A stretch of 6,178 bases of DNA from an uncultured Neomegalonema sp. (GCA_937944035.1 CALDZQ010000214.1:1-6178); one strand, 5' to 3'; shown: positions 1 through 5,570, counted from the stretch's first letter. Notes: generated from the letters alone by a model not told the origin. Made by a program: numbers and translations.

Positions 1-34
1 TTGCCCGACTCGGAAAACGCGCTGAAACAAGAAG

Positions 35-78
35 TTAGAGCATCCTGAACGATCCTTATATCGTTCAGGATGCTCTAA
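35..78 (-). terminator. Perfect 19-bp hairpin, probable terminator of the 79-744 gene
   Basis: Bases 35-53 and 60-78 are perfect reverse complements (19 bp) around a 6-base loop at 54-59. On the minus strand the hairpin begins right after the TGA stop (79-81) of the conserved hypothetical gene. It is followed by a U-rich run (complement of 24-34, eight T of eleven), as in an intrinsic terminator. On the plus strand no T run follows the stem. The segment just left of it (about 20-40) resembles extragenic palindromic repeats I recall from alphaproteobacterial genomes, so it may also be a copy of a dispersed repeat. That part is recollection, not something shown here. Confidence 0.7.
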
Positions 79-744
79 TCACCCCGTATCCGGCGGATCA
101 TGCAACGCATAAAGTGCCAGCGCATGACAATCCTTCAGCACAAAATCCACCGGATGCCGCCCGCGATCCCTGTGACCGGGCGGCTTTCCCGGCCTGATCG
201 GCGCGATATATTTACCCGTTTCAGCACGCCCCGCCTCACGCTTGGCCTCCCACCGCGCCAGCCTACGCGCCTGTTTCGGCACATCGCTCAACGCGGCCTG
301 CAAAGCCGATAACCGCCGCATCAACTGCGCGCCGCTGACCTCATCATCGGGTGAGGAGACGACGACAGGTTCAAAAACCTGCACCTCATCGAAAAACCGG
401 ATATTCGGCTGCGGTTTCCGGCCCCGCCAAGCCGAACGCGGTTTAAAAGATTTGCGCGCATCGAACAGCGCAAATGCCGGAACCCGTGTAACGCCTTGAG
501 AGTCGCCCGCAATCACAGCTACAGGCCCACCGCGCGCAACAGCCATGCTCGCCTCAATTTTGAGAACCAGCTTCACCACAACCACCAACCGCCGGAACGC
601 CGATTCCGCAGGCCGCAAAACCCGCCAAATCCCCGTCCGCACATGCCTCGGCATAGCCTCCCCGCCGACCGCCATCACGAGCAGCGCAGCAACCATCCGA
701 ACCAGCGCGTCGCGGTGGCGGTCTATGGCAAGCGTCCAATCCAT
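79..744 (-). CDS. Conserved hypothetical protein, alphaproteobacterial type
   Basis: A 221-residue protein of unknown function. The N-terminal part has a short hydrophobic stretch at residues 15-28, then an Arg/Pro-containing amphipathic segment (RVLRPAESAFRRL, 41-53) running into a second hydrophobic patch (53-61). A single membrane anchor or re-entrant helix is possible, but neither stretch is long enough to be sure. The middle (about 100-180) is charged. The C-terminus (184-221) has the most family-like signature, with PGKPPGH, a DCHALALYALH motif containing Cys and two His, and a terminal DPPDTG. I recall similar C-termini in unnamed alphaproteobacterial proteins, which is my basis for calling it conserved. 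No catalytic site is recognised. The ATG at 744 lacks a clear Shine-Dalgarno, so the start is less certain than the frame. It is transcribed away from the MoxR gene, and its upstream region carries the nested inverted repeat. Confidence 0.75.
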   Translation of the reverse strand: MDWTLAIDRHRDALVRMVAALLVMAVGGEAMPRHVRTGIWRVLRPAESAFRRLVVVVKLVLKIEASMAVARGGPVAVIAGDSQGVTRVPAFALFDARKSFKPRSAWRGRKPQPNIRFFDEVQVFEPVVVSSPDDEVSGAQLMRRLSALQAALSDVPKQARRLARWEAKREAGRAETGKYIAPIRPGKPPGHRDRGRHPVDFVLKDCHALALYALHDPPDTG

Positions 745-746
745 TA

Positions 747-835
747 ATATGAACCGCGATCAGGCCGGACAGCAATGTGCATGGAAATGCCCACTCTTGG
801 GGCAATTCCATGCTCAAGTTGATCGCGCTTCATAT
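747..835. repeat. Nested imperfect inverted repeat between divergent genes
   Basis: The outer arms are 747-762 and 820-835, 16 bases each with one mismatch. The inner arms are 779-792 and 800-813, 14 bases each with one mismatch, around a 7-base loop (793-799). The unpaired segments between them are unequal: 763-778 on the left and 814-819 on the right. The element sits 2 bases upstream of the minus-strand start codon at 744 and ends about 200 bases before the MoxR start. It could be operator sequence for a divergent promoter, a structured RNA, or a degenerate MITE-like element. No target-site duplication is evident. Confidence 0.6.
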
Positions 836-884
836 GTGAATATTCCTTTGCGTTAAATCCAAGTCACGCCTAAAGGAACATAAA

Positions 885-1088
885 ATGAACATGCAGTCAA
901 GCCGCGCGATGCAAACCATCCGAACCCTTGCCGGAACAACGCCAAACCAGTGCCCTTCCCTGCCATGCCGATTTTTCTGCGCGCATCCCGCGCCCGCATC
1001 GTGTATTCCTTCCCCGAAATCGACCATAGCAAGAGACTTCCCATGCGCTTTGAAGGCACGAAAGACTACATCGCCGACCGTGATCTGA
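885..1088 (+). CDS. Possible small leader ORF upstream of the MoxR gene
   Basis: A 67-codon ORF starting at ATG 885. Its ribosome binding site is better than that of the gene it precedes: AAAGGA at 872-877, seven bases from the ATG. It runs out of frame into the first 46 bases of the MoxR gene and stops at TGA 1086-1088. The product is Pro-, Ser- and Cys-rich with no recognised domain or signal peptide, and its composition looks arbitrary. It could be a translated leader or upstream ORF coupling translation to the ATPase, or simply a chance ORF. Only the start signal supports it. Confidence 0.2.
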   Translation: MNMQSSRAMQTIRTLAGTTPNQCPSLPCRFFCAHPAPASCIPSPKSTIARDFPCALKARKTTSPTVI

Positions 1089-1882
1089 CCATCGCCGTAA
1101 ACGCGGCGATCACGTTGCAAAAACCGCTGTTGGTGAAGGGCGAGCCGGGCACGGGCAAGACCGAACTCGCGCGGCAGGTGGCGGATGCTCTGGGGATGCG
1201 CCTTCTCGAATGGCACGTCAAATCGACCACCAAGGCGCAGCAAGGCTTGTATGAATACGATGCCGTCAGCCGCCTGCGCGACAGCCAGTTGGGCGAGGAG
1301 CGCGTCAAGGATGTCAAAAACTACATCCGCCCCGGCAAGCTGTGGGAAGCGTTCACCACCGATGAGCGTGTCGTCCTGCTGATCGACGAAATCGACAAGG
1401 CCGACATCGAATTCCCGAACGACTTGCTTCAGGAACTCGACCGCATGAGTTTCTACGTCTACGAGACGGGCGAGACCATCGAGGCCAAGCACCGCCCCGT
1501 GGTCATCATCACCTCGAACAACGAAAAAGAACTGCCGGACGCGTTCCTACGCCGCTGTTTCTTCCACTATATCAGCTTTCCGGAAGCCGAAACGCTGGCA
1601 CGGATTGTCGAGGTCCACTACCCCGGCATCAAGCAAAACCTGCTGCGCGAGGCGTTGACGCAATTCTATGAAATCCGCGACGTGGCGGGTCTGAAAAAGA
1701 AGCCCTCAACCAGCGAAGTCCTCGACTGGATCAGATTGCTGGTCGCCGAGGATGTCGACCCCGCCGACCTGCGCAAAAACAGCAACGAGGCACTGCCCAA
1801 ACTCCACGGCGCGTTGCTGAAAAACGAGCAGGATGTCCACCTGTTTGAACGCCTCGCCTTCATGGCAAGGCGGGGTGGCTGA
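1043..1882 (+). CDS. MoxR-family AAA+ ATPase
   Basis: A 279-residue cytoplasmic AAA+ ATPase of the MoxR/CoxD type, whose members act as chaperone-like remodelers, usually with a von Willebrand A (VWA) domain protein. Walker A is GEPGTGKT (33-40) and Walker B is VLLIDEID (111-118). Sensor 1 is at IITSNN (155-160), and the FLRRCF arginine-finger segment is at 169-174. The helical lid follows, containing KKKPSTSEVLDW (218-229). The C-terminal LHGALLKNEQDVHLFERLAF signature (254-273) is typical of this subgroup. The frame is open upstream to ATG 950, but family similarity begins at MRFEGT, so I chose ATG 1043, with a weak AAGAGA at 1031-1036. Full length for the family. In many Alphaproteobacteria the next gene is a CoxE-like VWA protein, but here the next gene is on the opposite strand and unrelated. 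The substrate is unknown. Confidence 0.95.
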   Translation: MRFEGTKDYIADRDLTIAVNAAITLQKPLLVKGEPGTGKTELARQVADALGMRLLEWHVKSTTKAQQGLYEYDAVSRLRDSQLGEERVKDVKNYIRPGKLWEAFTTDERVVLLIDEIDKADIEFPNDLLQELDRMSFYVYETGETIEAKHRPVVIITSNNEKELPDAFLRRCFFHYISFPEAETLARIVEVHYPGIKQNLLREALTQFYEIRDVAGLKKKPSTSEVLDWIRLLVAEDVDPADLRKNSNEALPKLHGALLKNEQDVHLFERLAFMARRGG

Positions 1883-1884
1883 AC

Positions 1885-1954
1885 AAACACTAAAGCGATT
1901 GCCTTGGAAATCGCGACAAAACAAAAACACTAAAACGATTGCCTTGGAAATCGC
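1885..1954 (+). repeat. Two direct repeats of 30 bp, 40-bp period, each with a small dyad
   Basis: Bases 1885-1914 and 1925-1954 are identical except for one position (1895 G, 1935 A). Each copy holds a dyad: GCGATT at 1895-1900 pairs with AATCGC at 1909-1914 over an 8-base loop. In the second copy the substitution leaves a 5-bp stem. The pair begins 3 bases after the MoxR stop codon and lies before the terminator hairpin, so it would be in the 3' untranslated part of that mRNA. It looks like a recent local duplication. Function unknown. Confidence 0.8.
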
Positions 1955-1974
1955 TCCATCTTCAAGATCGGGTC

Positions 1975-1997
1975 GGGACGCGGCTTCGCGTCCCTTT
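1975..1997 (+). terminator. Intrinsic terminator after the MoxR gene
   Basis: A perfect 8-bp G+C-rich stem (1975-1982 with 1987-1994) closes a GCTT loop and is followed by TTT (1995-1997). It lies between the convergent MoxR and TPR-lipoprotein genes, 8 bases past the stop of the latter. On the minus strand it lacks a U tract, so it best serves the plus-strand gene, although the stem could also stop or protect the opposing transcript. Confidence 0.65.
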
Positions 1998-2002
1998 CAC
2001 GC

Positions 2003-3175
2003 CTACCCGTCACCCAGATAGATCAGGCCGCCCGCGTCCCTGACGGTCGCGGTCGCCGAGGCGGATGCGCCGGAATGAGTGTTGCTTGCGGGGGCCGGAG
2101 CGGGCGTTGCAAAACCGGCATCGCCACCAAAAGCTTCGCCATAGCCCAACAGCGGCGCAACAGGCCCGCCGGAGCGCACTTGCAGCGATGCTTCAGAGGT
2201 AACACTCTCTGTCACGCTCTCGGCGACAGGTGTATAGACTGCCGGAACGGCCGCATCCGCGCCGGAATAGTCACCAATGCTTTGATACTGCGACAGGTCC
2301 GCCCCGATTTGCCCGCTCCCGTTGGACAGCGGCGCGTCGTAATAAGGCGCGGCGTCATCAGTGAAGACTTCTGATCCGGTCACAGTGGTATACGTCGCCG
2401 GCTCGATTTCCAGACTGTAATCAGCCTCCGGACCGGCATCGGCCTCCGAATTGTACGCCGTGCTGACGGCCTCGAACGGCAGCGGTTCAAAGCTGCTATC
2501 CGTCTGCGCAAAGCTGTCATTATACGCCAAAGGCGCGATCTCACCAGTAGAGCCGCTGCTCTCGACAACCGCTCCGCCCAGCGATGACGCGTAGGTTTCA
2601 TAAGAGCCGACGGCAACATAGTTACCATCCGACGGGATCGCATCCGCCTGCACCGTAACCTGCGGCGGCTGTGTATAGCTTTCGACCGCCGTAAACGCGG
2701 CGGGTTCAATCGGCGCAAAACCCGCTGTCTCGCCATCGTAAGAGACAAACCCCTGCTGCGACCCTTGGGTCAGCGATGCCTGCTGCAAGTATATGCGTTC
2801 CAGATTATCCTTGGCCAGCGAGGCGACTTCGACGCTGGATGCCCGTTCGAGGCGCTGTTCGGTGAAGTAGGCGAAGCGGGTCGGCGCATCCCGGCCTTCG
2901 ATCTGCGCGGCGTTGTAAAGATCAATCGCGCCCGCCAAATCACCCTGATTTTCACGCACCGCTCCCAAACCCAGCAAGGCATAGGCGTTGTCCGGTTCCT
3001 CCGCCAGCGCGCTCTGGAACTGGCTGGCCGCCATACCCAAATCGCCGCTTTTATACGCTTCATAGCCCAAGCTTGCGGCGACAAACGCGGCGGAAGGCGC
3101 GGGCGTATGCGTTGCTTGTGAACACGCCGAAAGCAGGGCGACCACACTCGCCGCATAAATAATTCTGGCCGACAT
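2003..3175 (-). CDS. TPR-containing lipoprotein with long acidic disordered tail
   Basis: A 390-residue predicted lipoprotein. The N-terminus (MSARIIYAASVVALLSAC) is a type II signal peptide, with the lipobox LSAC at 15-18 and Cys18 as the lipid site. Ser at +2 favours the outer membrane. Residues about 30-97 form two TPR motifs with the expected Gly/Ala/Phe/Ala/Pro spacing, for instance GYEAYKSGDLGMAASQF then ALAEEPDNAYALLGLG. A helical stretch follows to about 135. The remaining 250 or so residues are low-complexity, rich in Ala, Ser, Thr, Gly, Asp, Glu and Tyr, with no lysine and only two arginines. They include degenerate repeats around EPAAFTAVE (157-165), EPATYTTVT (258-266) and VPAVYTPVAE (310-319). 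A TTG six bases upstream is in frame, but GGAGG (3183-3187) is spaced 7 bases from the ATG at 3175, which decides the start. TPR lipoproteins often support envelope assembly, but no specific role can be read here. Confidence 0.85.
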   Translation of the reverse strand: MSARIIYAASVVALLSACSQATHTPAPSAAFVAASLGYEAYKSGDLGMAASQFQSALAEEPDNAYALLGLGAVRENQGDLAGAIDLYNAAQIEGRDAPTRFAYFTEQRLERASSVEVASLAKDNLERIYLQQASLTQGSQQGFVSYDGETAGFAPIEPAAFTAVESYTQPPQVTVQADAIPSDGNYVAVGSYETYASSLGGAVVESSGSTGEIAPLAYNDSFAQTDSSFEPLPFEAVSTAYNSEADAGPEADYSLEIEPATYTTVTGSEVFTDDAAPYYDAPLSNGSGQIGADLSQYQSIGDYSGADAAVPAVYTPVAESVTESVTSEASLQVRSGGPVAPLLGYGEAFGGDAGFATPAPAPASNTHSGASASATATVRDAGGLIYLGDG

Positions 3176-3182
3176 CTTCAAT

Positions 3183-3187
3183 CCTCC
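3183..3187 (-). promoter_or_regulatory. Shine-Dalgarno that fixes the lipoprotein start
   Basis: GGAGG on the minus strand lies 7 bases upstream of ATG 3175 but only one base from the alternative TTG at 3181. Spacing therefore favours the ATG, and the signal peptide is intact from there. Confidence 0.8.
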
Positions 3188-3261
3188 GGTACAACTTCAC
3201 GCGGTAAAAACATAGGGTATCGCGACTCAAGGCGTGTTTGCAACGCGTATTGTCTCTCATT

Positions 3262-3333
3262 GGCACAGCAAAACCCCGGTGTGGCAAGCTCACCGCAAAG
3301 GCTGTGCCGCCACAAGCATCCGCGATAGGATGC
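3262..3333 (+). other. Structured leader upstream of ddaH (hairpins)
   Basis: Two foldable elements lie in the ddaH upstream region. The first has 8-bp arms 3262-3269 and 3301-3308, enclosing a smaller pair CGGTG/CACCG (3277-3281 with 3291-3295). The second is a 6-bp hairpin, 3316-3321 with 3328-3333, around a 6-base loop. No T run follows either, so they are not obvious terminators. If the ddaH transcript starts upstream they would be in its 5' leader, or they could be protein-binding dyads for the divergent lipoprotein and ddaH promoters. No known riboswitch consensus was recognised. Confidence 0.35.
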
Positions 3334-3363
3334 GGACGGACACGACAAAAACGGATAAACGCC

Positions 3364-4152
3364 ATGACCTCGCCCGCCACGCACTTCACCCACGCCATCA
3401 CCCGCGCCCCCGCGCACAGCGTCACCGGAGGCTTGCGCGCTGCGGATAGCGGCAACCCCGATCCGGCAGTTTTCGCCCGGCATCACGCGCTCTACGTCGC
3501 GGCGCTGCGGGAAACAGGCGCTGACATCATCGAGCTGCCCGCGCTTGAGGATTATCCCGACTCCACCTTCGTCGAGGATGCCGCGCTGTGCCTGCCCGAA
3601 GGCGTGGTGCTGATGCGTCCCGGCGCACCGACGCGGGCGGGCGAGGTGGCCGAAATTGCCCCCGCCTTGCGTAAGATCTACACCGATGTACGCGGCGTCG
3701 GGACGGGCCATATCGAGGGCGGCGACGTTCTGGTGACAGAGCGCGAGATCCTCGTCGGCACATCCGCCCGCACCGATGCCGCCGGGGTTGCGGCGTTGCA
3801 AGAGGCGGTCGCCGATTGGGGCTATACCGTGCGCGCACTGCAAACCCCGCCCGATGTGCTGCATTTCAAGACCGATTGCGGATTGCTCGATGCAAAGACC
3901 ATCCTCACCACGCGGCGTCTGGCCAAGGGCGGGTGTTTCGACGGCTATGACCTGATCTATGTGGCGGAGGGCGAGGAAGCCTGCGCCAATGCCGTGCGGT
4001 TCAACGATGTGGTGCTGTTTCCGGCGGGCTTCCCCCGCACAGCCGCATTGCTGCGCGAGGCGGGCTACACGCTGGCCGAGCTGCCCAATACCGAAGCGGC
4101 CAAAGTCGATGGCGGCATGTCCTGCCTGTCGCTGCGGTTCTCGCCGTCATAA
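3364..4152 (+). CDS. ddaH: Dimethylargininase (NG,NG-dimethylarginine dimethylaminohydrolase)
   Basis: A 262-residue cytosolic hydrolase of the amidinotransferase/pentein fold. Family enzymes convert asymmetric dimethylarginine or monomethylarginine to L-citrulline and a methylamine. Residues matching the Pseudomonas aeruginosa enzyme are in place with small offsets: Asp66, Glu71 and Asp72 in DSTFVED, Glu118 in GHIEGGDVL, Arg136 in SART, His167 in DVLHFK, and the nucleophile Cys254 in DGGMSCLSL. The length is close to the bacterial form (about 254). The frame extends upstream to 3238, but family similarity starts near ATG 3364 (SPATHFTHAITRAP), so I chose that ATG. Only a weak GGA (3353-3355) serves as ribosome binding site. 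It is convergent with sfsA, overlapping its end by 6 bp. Related pentein enzymes such as arginine deiminase are longer and have different substrate-binding residues, so DDAH is the best call. Confidence 0.92.
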   Translation: MTSPATHFTHAITRAPAHSVTGGLRAADSGNPDPAVFARHHALYVAALRETGADIIELPALEDYPDSTFVEDAALCLPEGVVLMRPGAPTRAGEVAEIAPALRKIYTDVRGVGTGHIEGGDVLVTEREILVGTSARTDAAGVAALQEAVADWGYTVRALQTPPDVLHFKTDCGLLDAKTILTTRRLAKGGCFDGYDLIYVAEGEEACANAVRFNDVVLFPAGFPRTAALLREAGYTLAELPNTEAAKVDGGMSCLSLRFSPS

Positions 4153-4869
4153 ATCCGAAATAGGAACCCGGCGCTCCAACACCACCTCCGGTGCGGGGCC
4201 GTCGGGGTCGTCGATCCGGCAGGCATAGGCCAGCGCCTCAACCCCCGCACCGCGCGCTTTTGCAAAGGCGGCGGCGTATGTGGGGTCGAGGTCTGCGGCC
4301 AGCGCGAAACGCTCCGCGCCCGTCATCTGGATCACGAACAACACCACGGCCCGCGCCCCCTCAGCCTTCATCGCGGCAAGGTCGCCCATATGCTTTGCGC
4401 CCCGCGCGGTGACTGAATCAGGAAACTCCACCAACCCCGCCTCGCGCATCAGATGGACGTTCTTGACCTCCAGATAGCAGGGCGGCTTGCCCTCGGTTTC
4501 GAGCAGAAAGTCGACACGGCTCCCCTCCCGATACTTCACCTCGGCGCGGATGCTGTCATAGCCCGCAAGCTCAGGAATACGCCCCGCGCGCAGCGCCTCC
4601 CCGACCAGCTTATTCGGCGTGTTGGTGTTGATCCCCGCGAGGATGCCGTCATCGCGCCGGGCAAACTCCCACCGATAGGCCAGCTTGGCTTTGGGATTGG
4701 TCGCGGGCGAGACCCAGACGGTCATGCCGGGCTGTTTCAGCCCCATCATCGAGCCGGGATTGGCACAATGGGCGATAATCTCCTCCCCGCTGTCGAGGCG
4801 AATGTCGGCGAGGAACCGCTTGTACCGCTGAACCAACGTACCGCGCAGCAGAGGGGAGGACGCTAACAT
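4147..4869 (-). CDS. sfsA: SfsA family nuclease (sugar fermentation stimulation protein)
   Basis: A 240-residue protein, close to the 234 residues of E. coli SfsA. The N-terminal OB-like part (about 1-80) contains the opening LVQRYKRFLADIRL (12-25) and HCANPGSMMGL (34-44). INTNTPNKLVGEA (80-92) follows. The PD-(D/E)XK nuclease core has Asp120 in SRVDFLL, then Glu134 and Lys136 in LEVKNV, followed by FPDSVTARGAKHMGDL (149-164). SfsA was first linked to maltose metabolism and later described as a nucleic-acid binding protein or nuclease. Its physiological substrate is unclear. The frame is open 29 codons further upstream (to 4956), but that extension has no family similarity and the region is A+T-rich, so ATG 4869 is preferred. 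Its ribosome binding site is weak. The 3' end overlaps ddaH tail to tail by 6 bp. Confidence 0.95.
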   Translation of the reverse strand: MLASSPLLRGTLVQRYKRFLADIRLDSGEEIIAHCANPGSMMGLKQPGMTVWVSPATNPKAKLAYRWEFARRDDGILAGINTNTPNKLVGEALRAGRIPELAGYDSIRAEVKYREGSRVDFLLETEGKPPCYLEVKNVHLMREAGLVEFPDSVTARGAKHMGDLAAMKAEGARAVVLFVIQMTGAERFALAADLDPTYAAAFAKARGAGVEALAYACRIDDPDGPAPEVVLERRVPISDL

Positions 4870-5006
4870 GCCCGCACCATTGCGCGACGGGGTGTTTTGC
4901 GCAACGGTCTTAAAGCCTCTCTCCGCTTCGCTTACCGCATTCACATATACTTTCAATCTTAATGCAACTTTATGCCAAAAAATCGTGAAACGTTCAGGAT
5001 TGCCCC

Positions 5007-5034
5007 TTTACCAACCGATTAAAATAATTATAAG
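5007..5034 (+). promoter_or_regulatory. Candidate sigma-70 promoter for the repeat-bearing secreted protein
   Basis: TTTACC (5007-5012, four of six matches to the -35 consensus) and TATAAG (5029-5034, five of six to the -10) are separated by 16 bases. Transcription would start near 5041, giving a leader of about 20 bases before the ATG at 5062, with the ribosome binding site inside it. It lies in an A+T-rich stretch, where chance -10-like hexamers are common. Confidence 0.45.
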
Positions 5035-5051
5035 GCAGATACCTAATCTTT

Positions 5052-5056
5052 GGAGA
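5052..5056 (+). promoter_or_regulatory. Shine-Dalgarno that fixes the start at 5062
   Basis: GGAGA is five bases from ATG 5062. An in-frame TTG at 5050 overlaps this signal and is therefore not the likely start. Confidence 0.7.
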
Positions 5057-5061
5057 ACAAG

Positions 5062-5484
5062 ATGCTTAGAAGATTTTTTTTATTGACCTTAGCATTAGCT
5101 ACAGGAGTTAGTTTTCCAGCATGGGCACAAAATTCTGCGCTACTTCTTTATGATGGTGAGAAAGGTAAAGAATTTGTGGGTTGCCTGAACTGTAGCAAAT
5201 TTGAATCATCGTCTATCTGCAACCAGTTCGGAACATATGGCTCAAAATTCAACAGCGATAGCATATGGAATCAATTTGGAACTTACGGCTCACGTTTCAA
5301 CACTAATAGCCCGTGGAACAAATTTGGCGAAGGATTGCGTATTGTCGATGAAGCGGGAAAATACTATGGACGATTCACAACTGGTTACAAAGACAAATCA
5401 AGCCTCAAAATTGTCAGAGCAATCGTCTCGTTTTACGAGATTAACGATGACTTGGACGACTTGCGTAATGCGCTTTGCGAATAA
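5062..5484 (+). CDS. Small secreted protein with tandem NQFGTYGS repeats, function unknown
   Basis: A 140-residue exported protein. Residues 1-22 form a classical signal peptide (RR, a hydrophobic core, then FPAWA with likely cleavage before QN). A CLNC pair (41-44) follows, then tandem 16-residue repeats starting at Ser51 and Ser67: SICNQFGTYGSKFNSD and SIWNQFGTYGSRFNTN. A degenerate third copy begins at Ser83 (SPWNKFGE). Residues 92-108 (LRIVDEAGKYYGRFTTG) look like a beta segment, and the C-terminus (about 112-140) is probably helical and acidic. I recall an uncharacterised family of secreted proteins with the same order: CxNC, NxYGxYGSxxS repeats, then a dGxFYGxxT motif. I know no function for it. 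G+C is about 42% over 240 bases counted by hand, well below its neighbours, which suggests acquisition by transfer. C53 and C139 are also present, so disulfides in the periplasm are possible. Confidence 0.85.
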   Translation: MLRRFFLLTLALATGVSFPAWAQNSALLLYDGEKGKEFVGCLNCSKFESSSICNQFGTYGSKFNSDSIWNQFGTYGSRFNTNSPWNKFGEGLRIVDEAGKYYGRFTTGYKDKSSLKIVRAIVSFYEINDDLDDLRNALCE

Positions 5485-5491
5485 TTATAAG

Positions 5492-5512
5492 TAACCATTG
5501 TTAAGCTTTTTT
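5492..5512 (+). terminator. Weak terminator-like signal after the secreted protein
   Basis: A short 4-bp stem (TAAC 5492-5495 with GTTA 5500-5503) precedes a run of six T (5507-5512), starting 8 bases after the stop codon. The stem is too short to be convincing alone. The T run and position make termination plausible. Confidence 0.25.
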
Positions 5513-5570
5513 GCACCTAAAGAATATGCAGTGAAGCGCATTCTGTTTAATTCACAATTCGGGCAAGACG

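Noticed and set aside
950..1042. Upstream ATG 950 as MoxR start
   Set aside because: The 31 extra residues have no family similarity and no ribosome binding site. Known homologues begin at the MRFEGT-like segment.
830..1492. Long minus-strand ORF opposite the MoxR gene
   Set aside because: It is the antisense shadow of a clearly conserved ATPase, has no recognised domain, and its composition follows the opposing codons.
1885..1954. CRISPR array from the 30-bp repeats
   Set aside because: There are only two copies, a 10-base gap is too short for a spacer, and no cas genes are present.
2380..2748. Arginine-rich minus-strand ORF
   Set aside because: It is the out-of-frame reading of the acidic tail of the TPR lipoprotein. 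Arg-richness is a by-product of the codon composition.
3178..3864. 228-codon minus-strand ORF opposite ddaH
   Set aside because: Antisense to the conserved DDAH frame. No family features.
4870..4956. N-terminal extension of SfsA from 4956
   Set aside because: It would make the protein longer than the family, lies in A+T-rich intergenic-like sequence, and shows no conserved residues.
4991..5000. Ten-base match to the arm of the hairpin at 62-71
   Set aside because: A 10-mer match is expected by chance many times in a window of this size, and no flanking similarity is present.
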